DNA from: Azolla caroliniana
Taxonomy: Eukaryota > Polypodiophyta
DNA length: 64,000 nucleotides
NCBI GenBank assembly: GCA_043228905.1
Contig: JBHGNT010000021.1
Location: 11,470,001 to 11,534,000, forward strand
Reading direction: 5' to 3'
Part shown: positions 54,194-64,000 of the stretch, in pieces
Position numbering within the stretch: position 1 is the first letter of the stretch
How the letters are laid out: each line of letters begins with the position of its first letter
Notes under the pieces: generated by a model
The model's database searches: none
Told to the model about the DNA's origin: nothing
What the model saw: only the letters and a program-made list of their open reading frames with translations
Translations under genes and position numbers: made by a program

Positions 54194-54513
54194 TCAGACA
54201 CAACCAGACACTTGTTCATATAGTGCGTAGATGGCCCATACCATATCATTTGGTATCCTCAAGCTTTTAAGTCTATCAAACAACCGCTCTCTAGGGACTG
54301 TGTCAAAGGCTTTGCGGAAGTCCACAAAACAACAATATAATTTCTTCTTGCGAGCCTTAGTTTGGTCAATTAGGCATCTAAGTGTGAAGATATGATGAAT
54401 AGTGGAGAAGGCTTGTCTAAAGCTAGCTTGTTCAGGTGCACGAAGGTTTAGGGTCTCCATATAGTCGCTAAGCTCTGCTTCCATTACTGCACCATATAAC
54501 TTAGCAAGGGTGT
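54194..54513 (-). pseudogene. LINE RT fragment
   Basis: 'LYCCFVDFRKAFDTVPRERL' (first RT catalytic Asp) and 'PEQASFRQAFSTIHHIF' are clear. It is joined to the upstream endonuclease-RT frame by a single frameshift near 54500. Confidence 0.82.
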
Positions 54514-56169
54514 GGCCTTCATAATGGTCCTATATGTATTTGGGTCCATGGGGTCCCCCCCTTTATGTATGGGGGCCACTGTATTCATAGTCCACTGTGG
54601 TGGAAAACCCTCCGTAAGGGCACGATTGAAGATTAGAGTTAGCAAGGGAGCTAGGCACTCTCTTGCATATATAATGTGTTCTACTCGCAATCCTGTGTGG
54701 TCCATGGACTTCCTATGTTGTAATTTCTTTATGACCTTCACGACCCTAGAGGTCGTGAAAAGTGTCCCCGTGGTAGGCCGTGGTGTGGAAGGCATTGGAA
54801 TGGGTGGTTGGTTTGGGATTTGGTAAAGTCTCTCTGTATATGTGGGCCAAGTTTCGAGATCTTCAATGGGTGTTTGTGGTCTTGGCTCCCATAGTCTCTT
54901 CCATGCCGTGGCGCAATCGCTACTCATGAGCATTTGGTAGAGTTCCCAATATTGGGATGCCTCCCACGCCCGTCTCTTACGACGTGTCATCTTGCGCATT
55001 TCTTTGCGAGCTTGTATGGAGGTAATACTACCATTGAGTAAGTCCCTACAATCCTCATCATACCATTTATTTTGTGGCATTGATCCTGATTTACCTTGAT
55101 TTGAGTGTTTTGTATATGGGAAACTGCTAGCTGCTGCGGAGTGAAGGATGTGTGTGAGTTTTGTACTAAGGCTTTCTAACGGTAGGGAGGGATCAAGGGA
55201 GGAGAGATGGGCCTGAACATGTTGAGAGTATATGTCAGAGAGCTCATGTGTGAAATGTATTGTGTGAAATGGTTGACTAGACTTGGTGACCTTAGAGATA
55301 TCACATTTTAGCTCGAAGTATAAGAAACTATGGTCTGAGCCAATAGGGCATGGGGCCACTCGGAAGGAGTTAATCATGTGGGTAGCTTCAGGGCATCCTA
55401 TTAGATAATCAACTGTGCTTTCCCCTCCTCCATGTGGGAAACATGTGAGCTCTTCCGAGCCCGGCCACTTAGCTAGACCATTATATATGACCATCTGGTG
55501 CCGATTGCCAAGTTTGAGCAGATGATGGCCAAAGCTCGTGGCGTCCGGACCTTGATCCTTTGATCTACGCGTGGTGCCTATGTCTAAAGGATCGACATTT
55601 ACCATTTCTAGGTTTCTATTCATCTGAAATACTGTGCATTGTCGAGATTGGGTTCTCTCATTGAAGTCTCCTACAAGAAATACTTCTCCTTGGGAAGAAT
55701 ATCGGATTATGTCATCCGATAGGGGTTCGTATGGAGAAGGTCTATGTCGCATTCCTTCATCGACTAATCTCGCCAAGCCACCAATATTATAACGGGATCC
55801 TTTTGGGGGAAAGTAACAAATGGCAAAAAATACTGCCTGGTCTTTGTTTGTGGAGACTTTCACCCACATAAAATGAGCTTCTAGGTCTATCTTCATTATT
55901 TCTATCCTATTATGTAGCTCTCTATGAAACAGTATCGCGACACCTCCATATCCCCTAGTAGTGTGTCGACGTGAGGTTTGTCTAAAAGTGGACTCCCAAC
56001 AGAATCCTTTGACCCGTGGGATTCCTCTATTTGGGCTCTGATGTGTTTCTACTAAGAAAAGTATATTAGATACCTTTAGTATCTCCTCTAGGCGGCCGGG
56101 GTGTGCCCAAAGTGCGTCGTTACAATTCCATAAGGTCATCCTAAGTGCATTTTCTATCACATGGGCCAC
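54484..56169 (-). CDS. LINE ORF2: endonuclease and start of RT (frame open, 3' part frameshifted)
   Basis: 561 codons. The N-terminal exonuclease-endonuclease-phosphatase fold shows 'LWNCNDAL' (Asn), 'LFLVETHQ' (Glu, about residue 38), 'GYGGVAILFHREL', 'FLVGDFNER' (about 167), 'STVDYLIG' and 'IGSDHSFLY' (His, about 277). These residues make the nicking enzyme of L1-like LINEs. From about 455, RT begins ('MDHTGLRVEHIIYAR', 'VAPIHKGGDPMDPNTYRTIM'). The frame ends by frameshift near 54500, after which RT continues in another frame. The start follows the ORF1 stop at 56176 closely, with a slight gap. Confidence 0.85.
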   Translation of the reverse strand: MAHVIENALRMTLWNCNDALWAHPGRLEEILKVSNILFLVETHQSPNRGIPRVKGFCWESTFRQTSRRHTTRGYGGVAILFHRELHNRIEIMKIDLEAHFMWVKVSTNKDQAVFFAICYFPPKGSRYNIGGLARLVDEGMRHRPSPYEPLSDDIIRYSSQGEVFLVGDFNERTQSRQCTVFQMNRNLEMVNVDPLDIGTTRRSKDQGPDATSFGHHLLKLGNRHQMVIYNGLAKWPGSEELTCFPHGGGESTVDYLIGCPEATHMINSFRVAPCPIGSDHSFLYFELKCDISKVTKSSQPFHTIHFTHELSDIYSQHVQAHLSSLDPSLPLESLSTKLTHILHSAAASSFPYTKHSNQGKSGSMPQNKWYDEDCRDLLNGSITSIQARKEMRKMTRRKRRAWEASQYWELYQMLMSSDCATAWKRLWEPRPQTPIEDLETWPTYTERLYQIPNQPPIPMPSTPRPTTGTLFTTSRVVKVIKKLQHRKSMDHTGLRVEHIIYARECLAPLLTLIFNRALTEGFPPQWTMNTVAPIHKGGDPMDPNTYRTIMKATPLLSYMVQ

Positions 56170-56175
56170 ACGCCG

Positions 56176-57177
56176 TCAATTAGTAGTGCGATCATTTATG
56201 ATCACTCGCCCGTCTCGGTAAAAGACGCGATGGCCTTCTTTACAAGCTTGCATAAATCGTGGCATACAACTCTTGCGATGCTCAATTTGCATCTTAGTGA
56301 GGTCTTCATCGAGATAGATGGGGTCCCCACCCATTCCTCGAAGGATTGGTCTCGTCTTAAAGAAAGTGATTCTAGAGTCTAAGTCTTTAAATTGAAGGAC
56401 TAAGGCTCTCTTCCTAGTTGTGTCACGCCCGGCCCTCCATGCTTTGGTGATAGGTAGGGCCTCTATGTACCCTAACATTTTCCCAAGTGTTTGTGCATCC
56501 TCATTTGGGGATGCACCTTCTTTGAGCCTAGTGACACGTACATTTAAGCGTCGGGCCTAACGCATTTTCTCTTCTTCAAGGGTGGTAATAACAATATTTT
56601 CATCTTTTATTTCTTTTCTAATGTTTCTTTTAACCACATCTACCCAACCCGTTTTGGCTAACTGTATGTTATTATTAACTTCCTCTTTAACTTTTTTAAT
56701 TTCGTCCTTTATATCCTCTATAGAGGATATTTCACAATCTTCTCGAGATACCTCGATGTCCTTAAGTTGTTTTTTAAGGTTGATGTTTTCCACTTTAAGT
56801 TGTTCTATTTTGGCCTTGAGGGCGTCTTTTTCCTCTCTATCTTTTTTCTTGTGGGTTTCGGCGTCTTTCACCCATTTTTTCATATCCATCTCTATTTTTG
56901 TTAAACGATTAAACATATCTAAAAACTCCTCCTTACGTATAGCCTCGTCTTGTATATCCTTATGTTCCTTAGTTCGTTTAGACGTCATTGTGGTGTCAAT
57001 AAGAAAAAAGGTAAAATAAATGGGTTCGAGACTTAGCCGAGTTTGTGTGTATGTCGCAATCACATCGGCATTTTGTAGCACGCAACGAGCACACCAAAAG
57101 AACCCACCCACGAACTCGTCAAGAAAATGGCATTTCACAACGCCAAGAGAAAACGGAGAAGAAACACCCCGCAACAA
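56176..57177 (-). pseudogene. LINE ORF1 (coiled coil plus RNA-binding C-terminus), one in-frame stop
   Basis: Two stretches in the same frame, 56557-57177 and 56176-56556, are separated only by a TAG at 56557-56559. The first has a likely start at 'MTSKRTKEHKD' (about 56988) and a strong coiled coil ('KALKAKIEQL'-type heptads, 'EQLKVENINLKKQLKDIEVS'). The second has 'RALVLQFKDLDSRITFF', 'IYLDEDLTKMQIEHR' and 'RVFYRDGRVIIND', the pattern of L1-type ORF1 C-terminal domains that bind RNA. The stop is consistent with a CAG to TAG change. Confidence 0.75.
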
Positions 57178-57179
57178 CG

Positions 57180-57650
57180 ACGGTGACGGCGACAGTCGTC
57201 AACGACGGCAGTAGACGGCAACAGACGGTAGCTACGGTGACGACTGTAGAGTCGTCAGACGACGACAGCAACAATCGGCAGCAGACAGCGGTTGCAGACG
57301 ACGGCGACGACAATGACGACGACAATAAATGGCGACAACAACGGCAGAAAGAGCCGTTACATAGAGACGAGGAAGCGAGAGAGAGAGAGAGAGACTGCAG
57401 ACAGTAGCAGACGGCAGAAGACGGCTGCAGAGTCGTCAGACGACAACAACAACAGTCGGCAACAAACAACGGTTGCAGACGACGACGACGACAGAAAGAG
57501 CCGTTACATAGAGACGAGGAAGCAAGAGAGAGAGAGAGAGACTACAGATAGTAGCAGACGACAGAAGACGGCTGCAGAGTCGTCAGACGACGACAGGAAT
57601 AGTCGGCAGCAGACAGCGGCTGCAGACGAGAGCTCGCAATTTAAAAAAAT
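57180..57650. repeat. 147-bp tandem repeat region, CAGACGACG-rich
   Basis: GAGCCGTTACATAGAGACGA occurs at 57351 and 57498, 147 bp apart, each followed by a GA run and CAGACGGCAGAAGACGG-like sequence. It may be the 5' UTR of the LINE, where tandem repeats are common, or LTR sequence of the copia element to its right. I cannot decide. Confidence 0.65.
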
Positions 57651-57970
57651 AGAAAATTGTATTAACAAGGAAACAATAACAATCAATAACAACAAAGAGA
57701 AGGAGAAGGTGCTTATGTAGTCACCTTCTCTCTAAGTTCTCTTACAAATATTGCCTCTTGGGAAAGAGGTCGTTTCTTAACTACCTAAGAAATATGTGTC
57801 ATATAACATTCACAAGGAAGTGGGGTGTTCACACACTTGAGTATCCAAGATGTGTTCCCACACACGGGAAGTTGAGTTTGATTCTCAACATGCCTCAAGA
57901 GCGGCTGGTGCAATCCTGTTGCTCCTTACTCCCCCTCAAGCGCGGCTGGTCAATCATCGAAAGACCCAGG
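57651..57970 (-). repeat. Possible 3' LTR region of the next copia element
   Basis: It lies directly after the pol end of the minus-strand copia. It shares TTGTATTAACAARGARACAA with the region upstream of that element's gag (63597-63620). Ends were not resolved. Confidence 0.35.
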
Positions 57971-57974
57971 TTCA

Positions 57975-58694
57975 TTGTGAACTACCGCAACTTGTTGACT
58001 CCCAGGGCCTTGGTGAAGATGTCGATCGTCTACAGGTTCGTGTTGATGTGTTGCAAGTTGACATCTCCGGCCACAACACATTGGATGAAGTGATAGCGCA
58101 CTTCAATGTGCTTGGTTCGAGCATGGAAAACTGGGTTCCGAGCTAGGTGAATGTTGCTCATATTGTCGCTATAGAGGAGAATCAAATCCTTGATGGGAAC
58201 GCCCAAATCCTTGATGGGAACGCCCAAATCCTTCAAGTTTCTCTTGAGCCAAACAACTTCACATGCGGCTATGAGTGGGCCCCTGTATTCAGCTTTGGTG
58301 CTCTATAGTGCAACTGTCGGCTATTTCTTACTACTCCACGATATGGCACCATTGTCGAGAGAGAAAGAAAATCCAGATGTCAATCAACGGTCAGCTTGGT
58401 AGCCGGCCCAATTGGCATCGGTAAACCCTTTGAGTCATATCAGTGTGGCCGATTTGTAGAGGATGCTGAAATCCATGGTTCCACTCACACTTAGGAATCT
58501 CTTAGCACAGTGGAGATGGATGTGTCGCGGAGTGTGCATGAACTGGCTAAGGAGGTTTACCGGATAACTTAGGTTAGGTCGGGTAATTGTGCGGTCGATA
58601 AGACTTCTGAATAGCTAATGATAGAGCATCGGCTCACACTCTCTTGTGCCGAAGTCAGCATCTAGCTTTAGGTCGTGATCAAGAGGGGTAGTGA
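57975..58694 (-). pseudogene. copia RNase H and RT end
   Basis: The frame 58030-58236 reads 'LLYSDNMSNIHLARNPVFHA' and 'TKHIEVRYHFI'. It begins with a threefold 'KDLGVPI' caused by a short tandem duplication at 58189-58230. Further right, in another frame, 'KGFTDANWAGYQADR' can be read, with the RT end beyond. Confidence 0.75.
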
Positions 58695-59528
58695 CCAAGG
58701 TTGTTAGCCTGGTAGGGTACGGATACCATACATATTTAACGTATTAATACCTGTATAGTACCTTCTAATTTAAAAATGCGTTAAATACGTTTTCTTAATA
58801 TGTTAAATACTTATAAAATACGTAAAATACGTATTTTACGTATAGTACGTTAAATACTTCTAGAATTTGAAAATTATTTACCTTTCTAAAAAATATCTAT
58901 AATATTGTAAAAAAAATCTATGTTTACACAATTTTGTGATGTAAAATATAGTTCTATATCCTAAAATGCATATAAGACATTTGAACATTTCACATCCTAA
59001 AATAATATGGATGTCGACATTCCCTTATTCTATAAATCAGTGTAATGTGTATCACGATGTTCTACTTCAAATTGTAATTATTTACAATTATGCCTTTATA
59101 GATTGAGGAATCTCTATGATTATCACACTCATGATAGGTTTCTCTTTTCTTCGTTTTCTTCTTCTTCTTCTTCTTCTTCTTCTTCTATCTACTGCAATTA
59201 TCACACTCGGGATAGGTTTATGTCTTCTTTTCTCTCTTCTTCTTCTTCTTCTTCTTCATCGTCGTCTCTTCTATTCTTCTTTCTTCCTTCCTTTGGCTTC
59301 TTTTTCACTAAAATCTTTTTTTTCTTTTCCTTTTTGTTAGGGTTTTACTTACATTTTCTTTATAAATATGTATTATACCAATTTTTTTATAAATACGTTA
59401 AATACCGTATTGGACAAATGTACATGATATTTGACTGAACAACATTGACCTGGTATAGTACGTACTATACAAATAATGAGGTACTATACGTATTGAAACG
59501 TTAAATACGGGTACGTAAACAACCATGG
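58695..59528. mobile_element. MITE-like insertion with CCAWGGTTGTT ends
   Basis: 834 bp between two halves of the copia RT. The ends are inverted: CCAAGGTTGTT at the left and the complement CCATGGTTGTT at the right. More inverted similarity follows inside (TATTTAACGT near both ends). The interior is AT-rich, with many TACGTA and GTTAAATAC palindromes and a (TTC)n run at 59157-59265. No transposase. A clear target duplication was not found. Confidence 0.6.
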
Positions 59529-60300
59529 TACTACTATTGACGGGCTTACACTATGTCACCCCAAACTTGTGTAGAAGATTGAGGATATAGTGCCTTTGAG
59601 AAAGCATGATGCCGTCCGGAGTTTGCATTATTTCTATTCCTAGAAAGTAATGAAGCTCCTTCATGTCTTTCATTTCGAGTCGGTTGGAGAGGAGTTTTTT
59701 TATGTGCTCAATATCTGCTAAATGCTCTCCTCCTATGACTAAGTCATCCACATATATGATGATAAATACCTGTCCTCTAGAGTCGCTCCTGATGAACAGA
59801 AAGTTGTCTAACTTGGACATGTTGAAGGTGATTTGATGAAGATATTGCATTATCTTCGAATGCCATGCTCTCAGTGCCTGTTTGAGACCGTAGAGAGGTT
59901 TTTGAGTCGGTAGACAATAGTCAGATGCGTCGTCAACTCGAATCCGGGCGGTTGTGTCATGTACATCTCCTCTTCTAGCTCGCCTAGGAGGAATGCATTC
60001 TTTACGTCCATTTGGTGAAGCGCGATCACGGTTTGGATTGTAGTCATCTTTGCCACCAGGGCAAAGGTCTCTTCGTAATTGACATTGTGTGTCTGTGCGT
60101 AGCCCTTTGCCACAAGCCGGACCTTGTAGCGATTGATAGTGTTGTCGGCATTGCGCTTCAGTTTGAAGGTCCACCGACATCCAATTGCCTTTTGGTAGTG
60201 TGAAGAAGGGACGAGTCCCCATATCTCGTTCTTGGAGAGTTCTTGCATCTCCAATTCATTTTCTTCGACACATGTAGGGTCTTTCACGGCTTTAGAAAAG
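59529..60300 (-). pseudogene. copia reverse transcriptase
   Basis: The frame 59551-60222 ends in 'IYVDDLVIGGEHLADIEHIK' (catalytic YVDD), 'EMKDMKELHYFLGIEIMQTP' and 'QRHYILNLLHKFGV'. The frame 59871-60287 supplies the N-terminal half: 'KNEIWGLVPSSHYQKAIGCR', 'RLVAKGYAQTHNVNYEE' and 'LHQMDVKNAFLLGELEEEMY'. A frameshift separates them. Confidence 0.82.
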
Positions 60301-60934
60301 GTTTTGGATTGTAAACACCTTCATCGTGAATGCATAAAGATATGCCATGTAGTCATTGTAGCCGAATCGACGGCCTACGTTCTTTTCTCGGGTGGAGCGA
60401 TGTGGTGTTCTTCGTGTCCTCATGATGGGCACATCCAGTCCACCATACTCACTATCGAGTGAGTGAGGCGATTCATTTCAATCCGAGTCTTCGTACTCAA
60501 GCATTTTAGCCTTTTCTTTGTCCTGTTTCAGACTCACCTGCAACGTGCTTTGGTGCTTGGAGGATCTTGCGGTCCACTCAAACCTGTTGAGATTGGACTT
60601 CCCCTTGATGTGGGCCTCGGTCGATCATGCATTTGTGTCGAACTCGGTTTCGACTGTGTCAAATGGGACTGATTCGACTATATACCAGGATGTCAACTCG
60701 TCAAAGACACATCACTACTCGTACCTTCTTGGTGGAGGGGTTGAAACACTTATACCCTTTTTGCTCGAGTGAGTGCCCTACGAATATACATTTCTCTAAC
60801 TTGGGGTCGAGCTTCTACCGCCTCTCGCCGGGAATATGTACATAGGCTATTGAACCGAATATCCTAACGTGGGATAGATCCAGTTTCTTCCCATAGAACG
60901 TTTCACAAGGGGTAATATCGTGCACTCTTGATGT
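60301..60934 (-). pseudogene. copia integrase C-terminus and linker
   Basis: 60815-60925 reads 'DITPCETFYGKKLDLSHVRI' and 'FGSIAYVHIPGERR', the integrase end. The linker to RT (60300-60800) is readable only in pieces, for example 'GYNDYMAYLYAF' near 60350. Confidence 0.7.
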
Positions 60935-61335
60935 TTTTTTTTTCCATTTAGAGATACTAATGTAGTAGTTTTTTTTATATCTTTGGCTCACCCGAAGGCT
61001 AAAACTCACACGAAGTCATGTTTTATTAGCAGTACATAGTCCATCAGGGGGTGTACCGAATGGTACGAGTGAGATACATGCACAGGATGACCTCTAGGAG
61101 ATATGATGAGACTCGCACCACGTTCCATCATGCAACTTGTAGACAATCTACATTTTACCTTCTTCATCTTCGAAACCGTCATTGTTGTCACCGTCACCAC
61201 TATCTTCGTCGTCGTCACTTAGGGGCACAAACCGCCCTTTTTTAGGTACCACATGTATGTTGGTGTGGGGAGACTCGAACCTCCAACCTAGCGGTTGGAG
61301 TATCCCCCCATTACCATTACACCAACACATCACGA
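60935..61335 (-). mobile_element. SINE with tRNA-like head, poly(A) tail and 18-bp target duplication
   Basis: The minus strand runs from 61335 to a 10-base A tract at 60934-60943. Flanks ATCGTGAACTTCTGATGT (61336-61353) and ATCGTGCACTCTTGATGT (60917-60934) match at 15 of 18. The head near 61258-61326 has GTTGGTG pairing with CACCAAC, an A box (TGGTGTAATGG) and a B box (GGTTCGAGTC). The body carries an Asp/Glu-codon-like GACGACGACGAAG stretch. A poly(A) tail and a long duplication point to mobilisation by an L1-type LINE. Confidence 0.8.
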
Positions 61336-62360
61336 ATCGTGAACTTCTGATGTTGTACAATAATTCATCATATAGACAGTCGTATTCACCGCTTCATCTT
61401 AATATGATTTTGACATATGTTTCTCTTTCATCATTGCCCTTGCCACCTCGAGCATGTGTCGGTTCTTGCATTCGGCTACTCCGTTTTGCGGAGGTGTGTG
61501 TCGATAGGTAAACTCCCGCTCAATTCCTTCTTGTCGAAGGTATGTTGTAAAGGTGTTAGACAAATACTCCTTCCCACCGTCCGATCGAAGGCATTAGACA
61601 TGCCAACCATTGCCTTTTCGACTTCGTTTTTGAACTTTTGGAAGTGTCAGAACACTTCACTCATCCGTCACAATAGGGTAGATCTAAGTATGTCTGGAGA
61701 AGTCGTCGATGAACATTACATAGTATCGGCAACCACCAAATGCTGCCGTTTGGGTTGGTCCCCATACATCTGAATGTATTACATCTAGCTAGGATCCCTT
61801 TGCTTTTGTTCCTCTCTTTTGGGAACGATTGTCGGTGTTTGTCGAATTGGCAAGCTTCACACCTGCCTACAATTTCCTTTTGTGTAAAAGTCGGGAGTTC
61901 AATGACAACTCCTTTCGACTGCATTCCCTTGAGTTGTTGGAGGTTGAGGTGGCCTATCCTCTTGTGTCACAACTCTATGTCGACGTTGGCTCTGTAGCCC
62001 TTGGCATACATTGTCGAGTTCATCTCGTGGGAGTCGAGGATTAAGATCCGACCTTCTCTCCGACAGCGAGCAATGAGTTGGCCGTCTGTTTCGATGAAGC
62101 ATCCTCCATCATTGAAACGGACTTGTATGCCTTGTTTGACTATCTGGGCAACTGAGACCAAGTTCTTTGTTATTGTAGGAACATGCAGAACATTCTTGGT
62201 GTAGGTTTGGTTGCCTTCTTCCCCAATAGGACATTGCCGACATGTTGAATGGGGTGAATTGTTTTATCCCCAGTTTCCACATACCCGGGTCATTTAGGCT
62301 TTCGAAGGTCCTTAAACCAATCCTTGTGGGATATGATATGGTTGGATGCACCTAAGTCAA
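61336..62360 (-). pseudogene. copia protease end, pre-integrase and integrase core
   Basis: Readable in several frames: 'NGVAECKNRHMLEVARAMMK' with the catalytic Glu (about 61410-61490), the 'CEACQFDKHRQSFPKER' finger at 61661-61924, and 'CFIETDGQLIARCRREGRIL' at 61967-62161. 62109-62351 retains only weak protease-region similarity. The DD region near 61700 is frameshifted. Confidence 0.75.
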
Positions 62361-63382
62361 CAAACCATACATCTTCTGGTTTGGAGGTTTTGGTCGGATT
62401 GGAGGCTATCACTAAGTTCGCTCTGTACGTCATCACAAACTCTCCACCATGATTGTATTAGTTGGAGGTGGAGGTGTAGTTTGTGAGTTGTCGGCTTGTG
62501 GAGGACGACTCACTCTTCCTTTTTCGACATTTTACCTCATAGTGTGTGAATTTACCATAGTATCTGCATTGGGCGGGATTGTTTTGTCGGCTGAGTCTGA
62601 CCTGATTGCTCCCCCTTCCTCCAAAAGCTCCCCCTAGCGCGTTCAACACACCTTGTCGGTAATAGAAAGTATGTTCTCTAGGTTGCTCTTGGTTGTGTCA
62701 GCCTTGGCCGAATCAGCCTCTTCTTCCCTACCCTCCTTGTCCTCTTCCTCCCTCGAAGTTCGAATAGAGAATTTTTCCCTCTTGCGCATTGCTTATTGTT
62801 CGAACATGATTCTCCTCAACTAGCAGCATCGACTAGAGATCAAAGGAGGGAGGATTCTCCCTCGTGAGGACTGTCAACTGAATGGCTCTGAACTGAGGTG
62901 CTAAGCCTCCCAGACAAATCAGTACCATTTCATTGTCATGAATGCTAACATTGATCGACCCGAGGGCATCGCACAACTCCTTGATCTTCAAGGTGTTGCT
63001 AGGTGTAGCTACCAATTGACATGTCCCTCTATTGTATACCGTTCAACTCTTGACGGAGTTGACGTTTTCTAGCGGTCATGTCGGGAGAGAAAATATTCTT
63101 GATGTTCCCCCACGTCTCCTTCAGCGTTTTGGCCTCTTGGATGTAGCCGAGCATGTGATCATGGACGCATGATGCTAGGCAATACAACTCACAACTTGCC
63201 GCTTGCTCCCAAGCTGGGTAGTCGACATGTGTTGGGTTGAATTGATTTTTGTTTGCTCTTTCAACATAACTCCAATAACCTTGCTCGACAAGATATTGGT
63301 GCATATTGTACTCCCAAGATGCAAAGTTGTTTTCGTTGAGCTTCTCGGTGTGAACAACACTTTCCATCTGAGTGTTCATTGT
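62361..63382 (-). pseudogene. copia gag
   Basis: 63029-63379 is the gag N-terminus from a good start: 'EKLNENNFASWEYNMHQYLV', 'WEQAASCELYCLASCVHDHM' and 'TLKETWGNIKNIF'. 62833-63015 continues ('MVLICLGGLAPQFRAIQL'). 62458-62649 has a decayed zinc knuckle, 'CRYYGKFTHYEVKC', with the second Cys changed to Tyr. Confidence 0.8.
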
Positions 63383-63399
63383 CGAACTTTTTCTGTTTG

Positions 63400-63640
63400 A
63401 TACGAACTGTGCAGATTACTGCTACAACGATCAACCAGTTCATTCCGAACATGGGATTAAGCACATCACACGCAGAGGCGGCGCACTCTAATGTCATGTA
63501 AAGAATTAGATGGATTCTGTGTAGCGGAAAAACTGTGTGTGTGTGTGTGTGTGTGTAGAGAGAGAGAGAGGAAGAGAGAGAACTCATTATTACAAAAGAT
63601 TGTATTAACAAAGAGACAAGAATGATGAATAAATCCAGTC
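63400..63640 (-). repeat. Possible 5' LTR region of the copia element
   Basis: Just upstream of gag on the minus strand, with (TG)n at 63536-63555 and a GA-rich run to 63581. The motif GTATCAAACAG next to gag could be a decayed copy of the usual copia primer site. Ends are unclear. Confidence 0.35.
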
Positions 63641-64000
63641 GGATATATGGGGACCGACACAGAAAGTGAGGATAAGTGGAATACTATGTAACCTTCATCG
63701 ATGACTATGCTTGACACACTTGGGCATGCTTGATCGAGAAGAAAAGGGAAGTCTTCTCCTACTTCTTGAAGGTGAAAAGCCTTGACGAATGGGAGACCGA
63801 TCGAAAGATCAAGTGCCTAAGGTCTAATGGCGGAAAAGAGTACTTTTTTTACCAGTTCTCGTGGAAGTCGTTACTATGTAACCTTCATCGATGACTATGC
63901 TTGACACACTTGGGCATGCTTGATCGAGAAGAAAAAGGAAGTCTTCTCCTACTTCTTGAAGGTGAAAAGCCTTGACGAATGGGAGACCGATCAAAAGATC
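63641..64000 (+). pseudogene. copia integrase core, with a 190-bp tandem duplication, running off the window
   Basis: Translation reads 'YYVTFIDDYA', a stop, then 'HTWACLIEKKREVFSYFLKV' and 'KIKCLRSNGGKEY'. The second catalytic Asp, usually in S-D-G-G, is Asn. The block beginning ACTATGTAACC at 63683 repeats at 63873, a 190-bp period, with only two or three differences. The duplication shifts the frame and ruins the gene. Confidence 0.75.

Larger units (their letters stand above)
57971..63382 (-). mobile_element. Minus-strand copia element with MITE-like and SINE insertions
   Basis: From right to left: gag (63379 to about 62458), protease and pre-integrase, integrase, RT and RNase H, ending near 57971 with the usual 'VDIFTKAL'-like pol end. 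It is interrupted at 60935-61335 (SINE) and 58695-59528 (MITE-like). Many stops are present. Confidence 0.82.

Noticed and set aside
61258-61335. A functional tRNA gene
   Set aside because: The anticodon arm is an 8-bp stem with a 4-base loop, and the unit continues into a SINE body with poly(A) and target duplication.

Overview
The window looks like a transposon-rich stretch of a large plant nuclear genome. The one confident host gene (18186-22064, +) carries plant-specific motifs. Around it lie nested LTR retrotransposons, two LINEs, tRNA-headed SINEs, DNA-transposon MITEs and a Penelope-like element (PLE). No bacterial, organellar or CRISPR signal is seen. A seed-free vascular plant (fern or lycophyte) is my best guess, from the style of the decayed PPR fragments, the microsatellite load and the presence of a PLE lacking an endonuclease. 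That guess is inference only.

Layout. 1-8011 (-): a decayed Tat-like Ty3/gypsy element with an extra ORF downstream of pol and a 5' LTR at 7560-8011. 8012-10424: the gag half of another LTR element, with its LTR (-) facing a related LTR (+). 10.4-17.9 kb: mostly non-coding, with a 578-bp tandem duplication, PPR remnants, a tRNA-like SINE head, a 79-bp satellite and microsatellites. 18186-22064: a single-exon gene for a Ser/Ala-rich protein of about 1292 aa. 22.1-25.1 kb: non-coding, with one LTR remnant and two SINE-like heads.

25109-34354 (-): a head-to-tail array of three copies of one copia family sharing LTRs, with a hAT-type MITE (perfect 8-bp target duplication) inside copy 2. 34355-38930 (+): a decayed Ty3/gypsy element inserted in the gag of copia copy 3. 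39238-44294 (+): another copia element carrying an LTR-like insertion with a 5-bp target duplication. 44.9-47.8 kb: an LTR-like tandem repeat, inverted copia fragments and a LINE 3' end.

47995-57177 (-): a LINE (coiled-coil ORF1, then endonuclease/RT) interrupted in its RT by the most interesting object here, an almost intact PLE (about 48.83-53.98 kb). It has two large ORFs: an 842-aa ORF1 that encodes a telomere-like TTAGGG minisatellite, and a 639-aa RT with no GIY-YIG endonuclease. The ORFs are linked by a textbook -1 frameshift signal, A AAA AAC followed by a strong hairpin. 57.9-63.4 kb (-): a further copia element holding a MITE-like insertion and a SINE with poly(A) and an 18-bp target duplication. 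63.64-64.0 kb (+): the start of another copia integrase with a 190-bp tandem duplication.

Apart from the host gene nothing here works as a pathway. Most transposon reading frames are broken by stops and frameshifts; the PLE ORFs, the LINE endonuclease ORF and one copia gag-protease ORF are the best preserved.
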